Assembly: GCA_946631805.1 (NCBI GenBank)
Contig: CAMPAJ010000136.1
Location: 1 to 5,308, forward strand
Source: an uncultured Eggerthellaceae bacterium
GTDB taxonomy: Bacteria; Actinomycetota; Coriobacteriia; Coriobacteriales; Eggerthellaceae
Direction of reading: 5' to 3'
DNA length: 5,308 nt
Under the pieces are notes generated by a model. That model was not told where the DNA came from, made no database searches, and worked only from the letters and a program-made list of their open reading frames with translations. Positions 5,291 through 5,308 of the stretch are shown piece by piece (position 1 is the stretch's first letter; every line of letters begins with the position of its first letter). The position numbers and the translations under genes were made by a program.

Positions 5291-5308
5291 TCAGTTAGGC
5301 GAAGCCAA

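Larger units (their letters stand above)
5101..5308 (-). other. Minus-strand frame open to the right edge, unproven gene end
   Basis: A reading frame enters from base 5308 and runs without a stop to a TAG at 5101-5103, giving about 68 residues with segments such as NPIGLLDRAAGKL and SNLLERLRLDGLAIALRALG. It could be the C-terminus of a gene convergent with the 98-aa gene, overlapping its end by 27 nt. Against this, it uses codons rare in the neighbours (AGG, AGA, TTA, CGA), has no ribosome site for an internal GTG start, and a frame this short can be open by chance. I do not recognise the product. Confidence 0.2.

Overview
The window is a GC-rich bacterial chromosome segment. Its left four-fifths is the front end of a Tad (tight adherence, Flp-type) pilus assembly operon read on the minus strand. 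The right end has a tRNA-Val gene and a small gene, both on the plus strand. No outer-membrane secretin (rcpA/cpaC) lies in the visible stretch. The gene order cpaB, cpaE, cpaF, tadB together with GC-rich codons and strong Shine-Dalgarno sites suggests a high-GC Gram-positive, possibly an actinobacterium of the Coriobacteriia/Eggerthellaceae type. That placement is an inference from style; no phylogenetic marker here proves it.

Layout, in transcription order of the minus-strand operon: cpaB/rcpC (3572-4291), a 204-nt intercistronic gap (3368-3571), cpaE/tadZ (2069-3367), cpaF/tadA (750-2072, ATGA overlap with cpaE), and the first 260 codons of tadB (780 down to 1, cut by the window edge, overlapping tadA by 31 nt). 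Together they encode a membrane-anchored SAF-domain assembly factor, a MinD/ParA-like localisation protein, the hexameric assembly ATPase and the inner-membrane platform. The prepilin, prepilin peptidase and second platform gene (tadC) are not in the window. They could follow tadB to the left.

Divergent region 4292-4650: about 360 nt without a credible gene. It probably holds the cpaB promoter (minus) and the tRNA promoter (plus). It also has a cluster of four TTGGC words and an A9 tract. The plus strand then carries tRNA-Val(UAC) with encoded CCA (4651-4725), a textbook intrinsic terminator (4737-4773) and a 98-aa protein with a C-terminal CxxCxGWH zinc-ribbon-like motif (4831-5127). The last 180 nt contain an 11-bp interrupted inverted repeat, a perfect DnaA-box word and a minus-strand frame open to the window edge that cannot be confirmed as a gene.

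Most unusual observations: (1) the frame from cpaB through the gap into cpaE is interrupted only by two TAG codons, although chance could explain this; (2) the CpaE protein keeps the P-loop catalytic lysine but lacks the signature lysine of the deviant Walker A motif and the Walker B aspartate; (3) the small zinc-ribbon-like gene next to the tRNA. I found no CRISPR array, transposase, integrase, toxin-antitoxin pair or clearly novel system.
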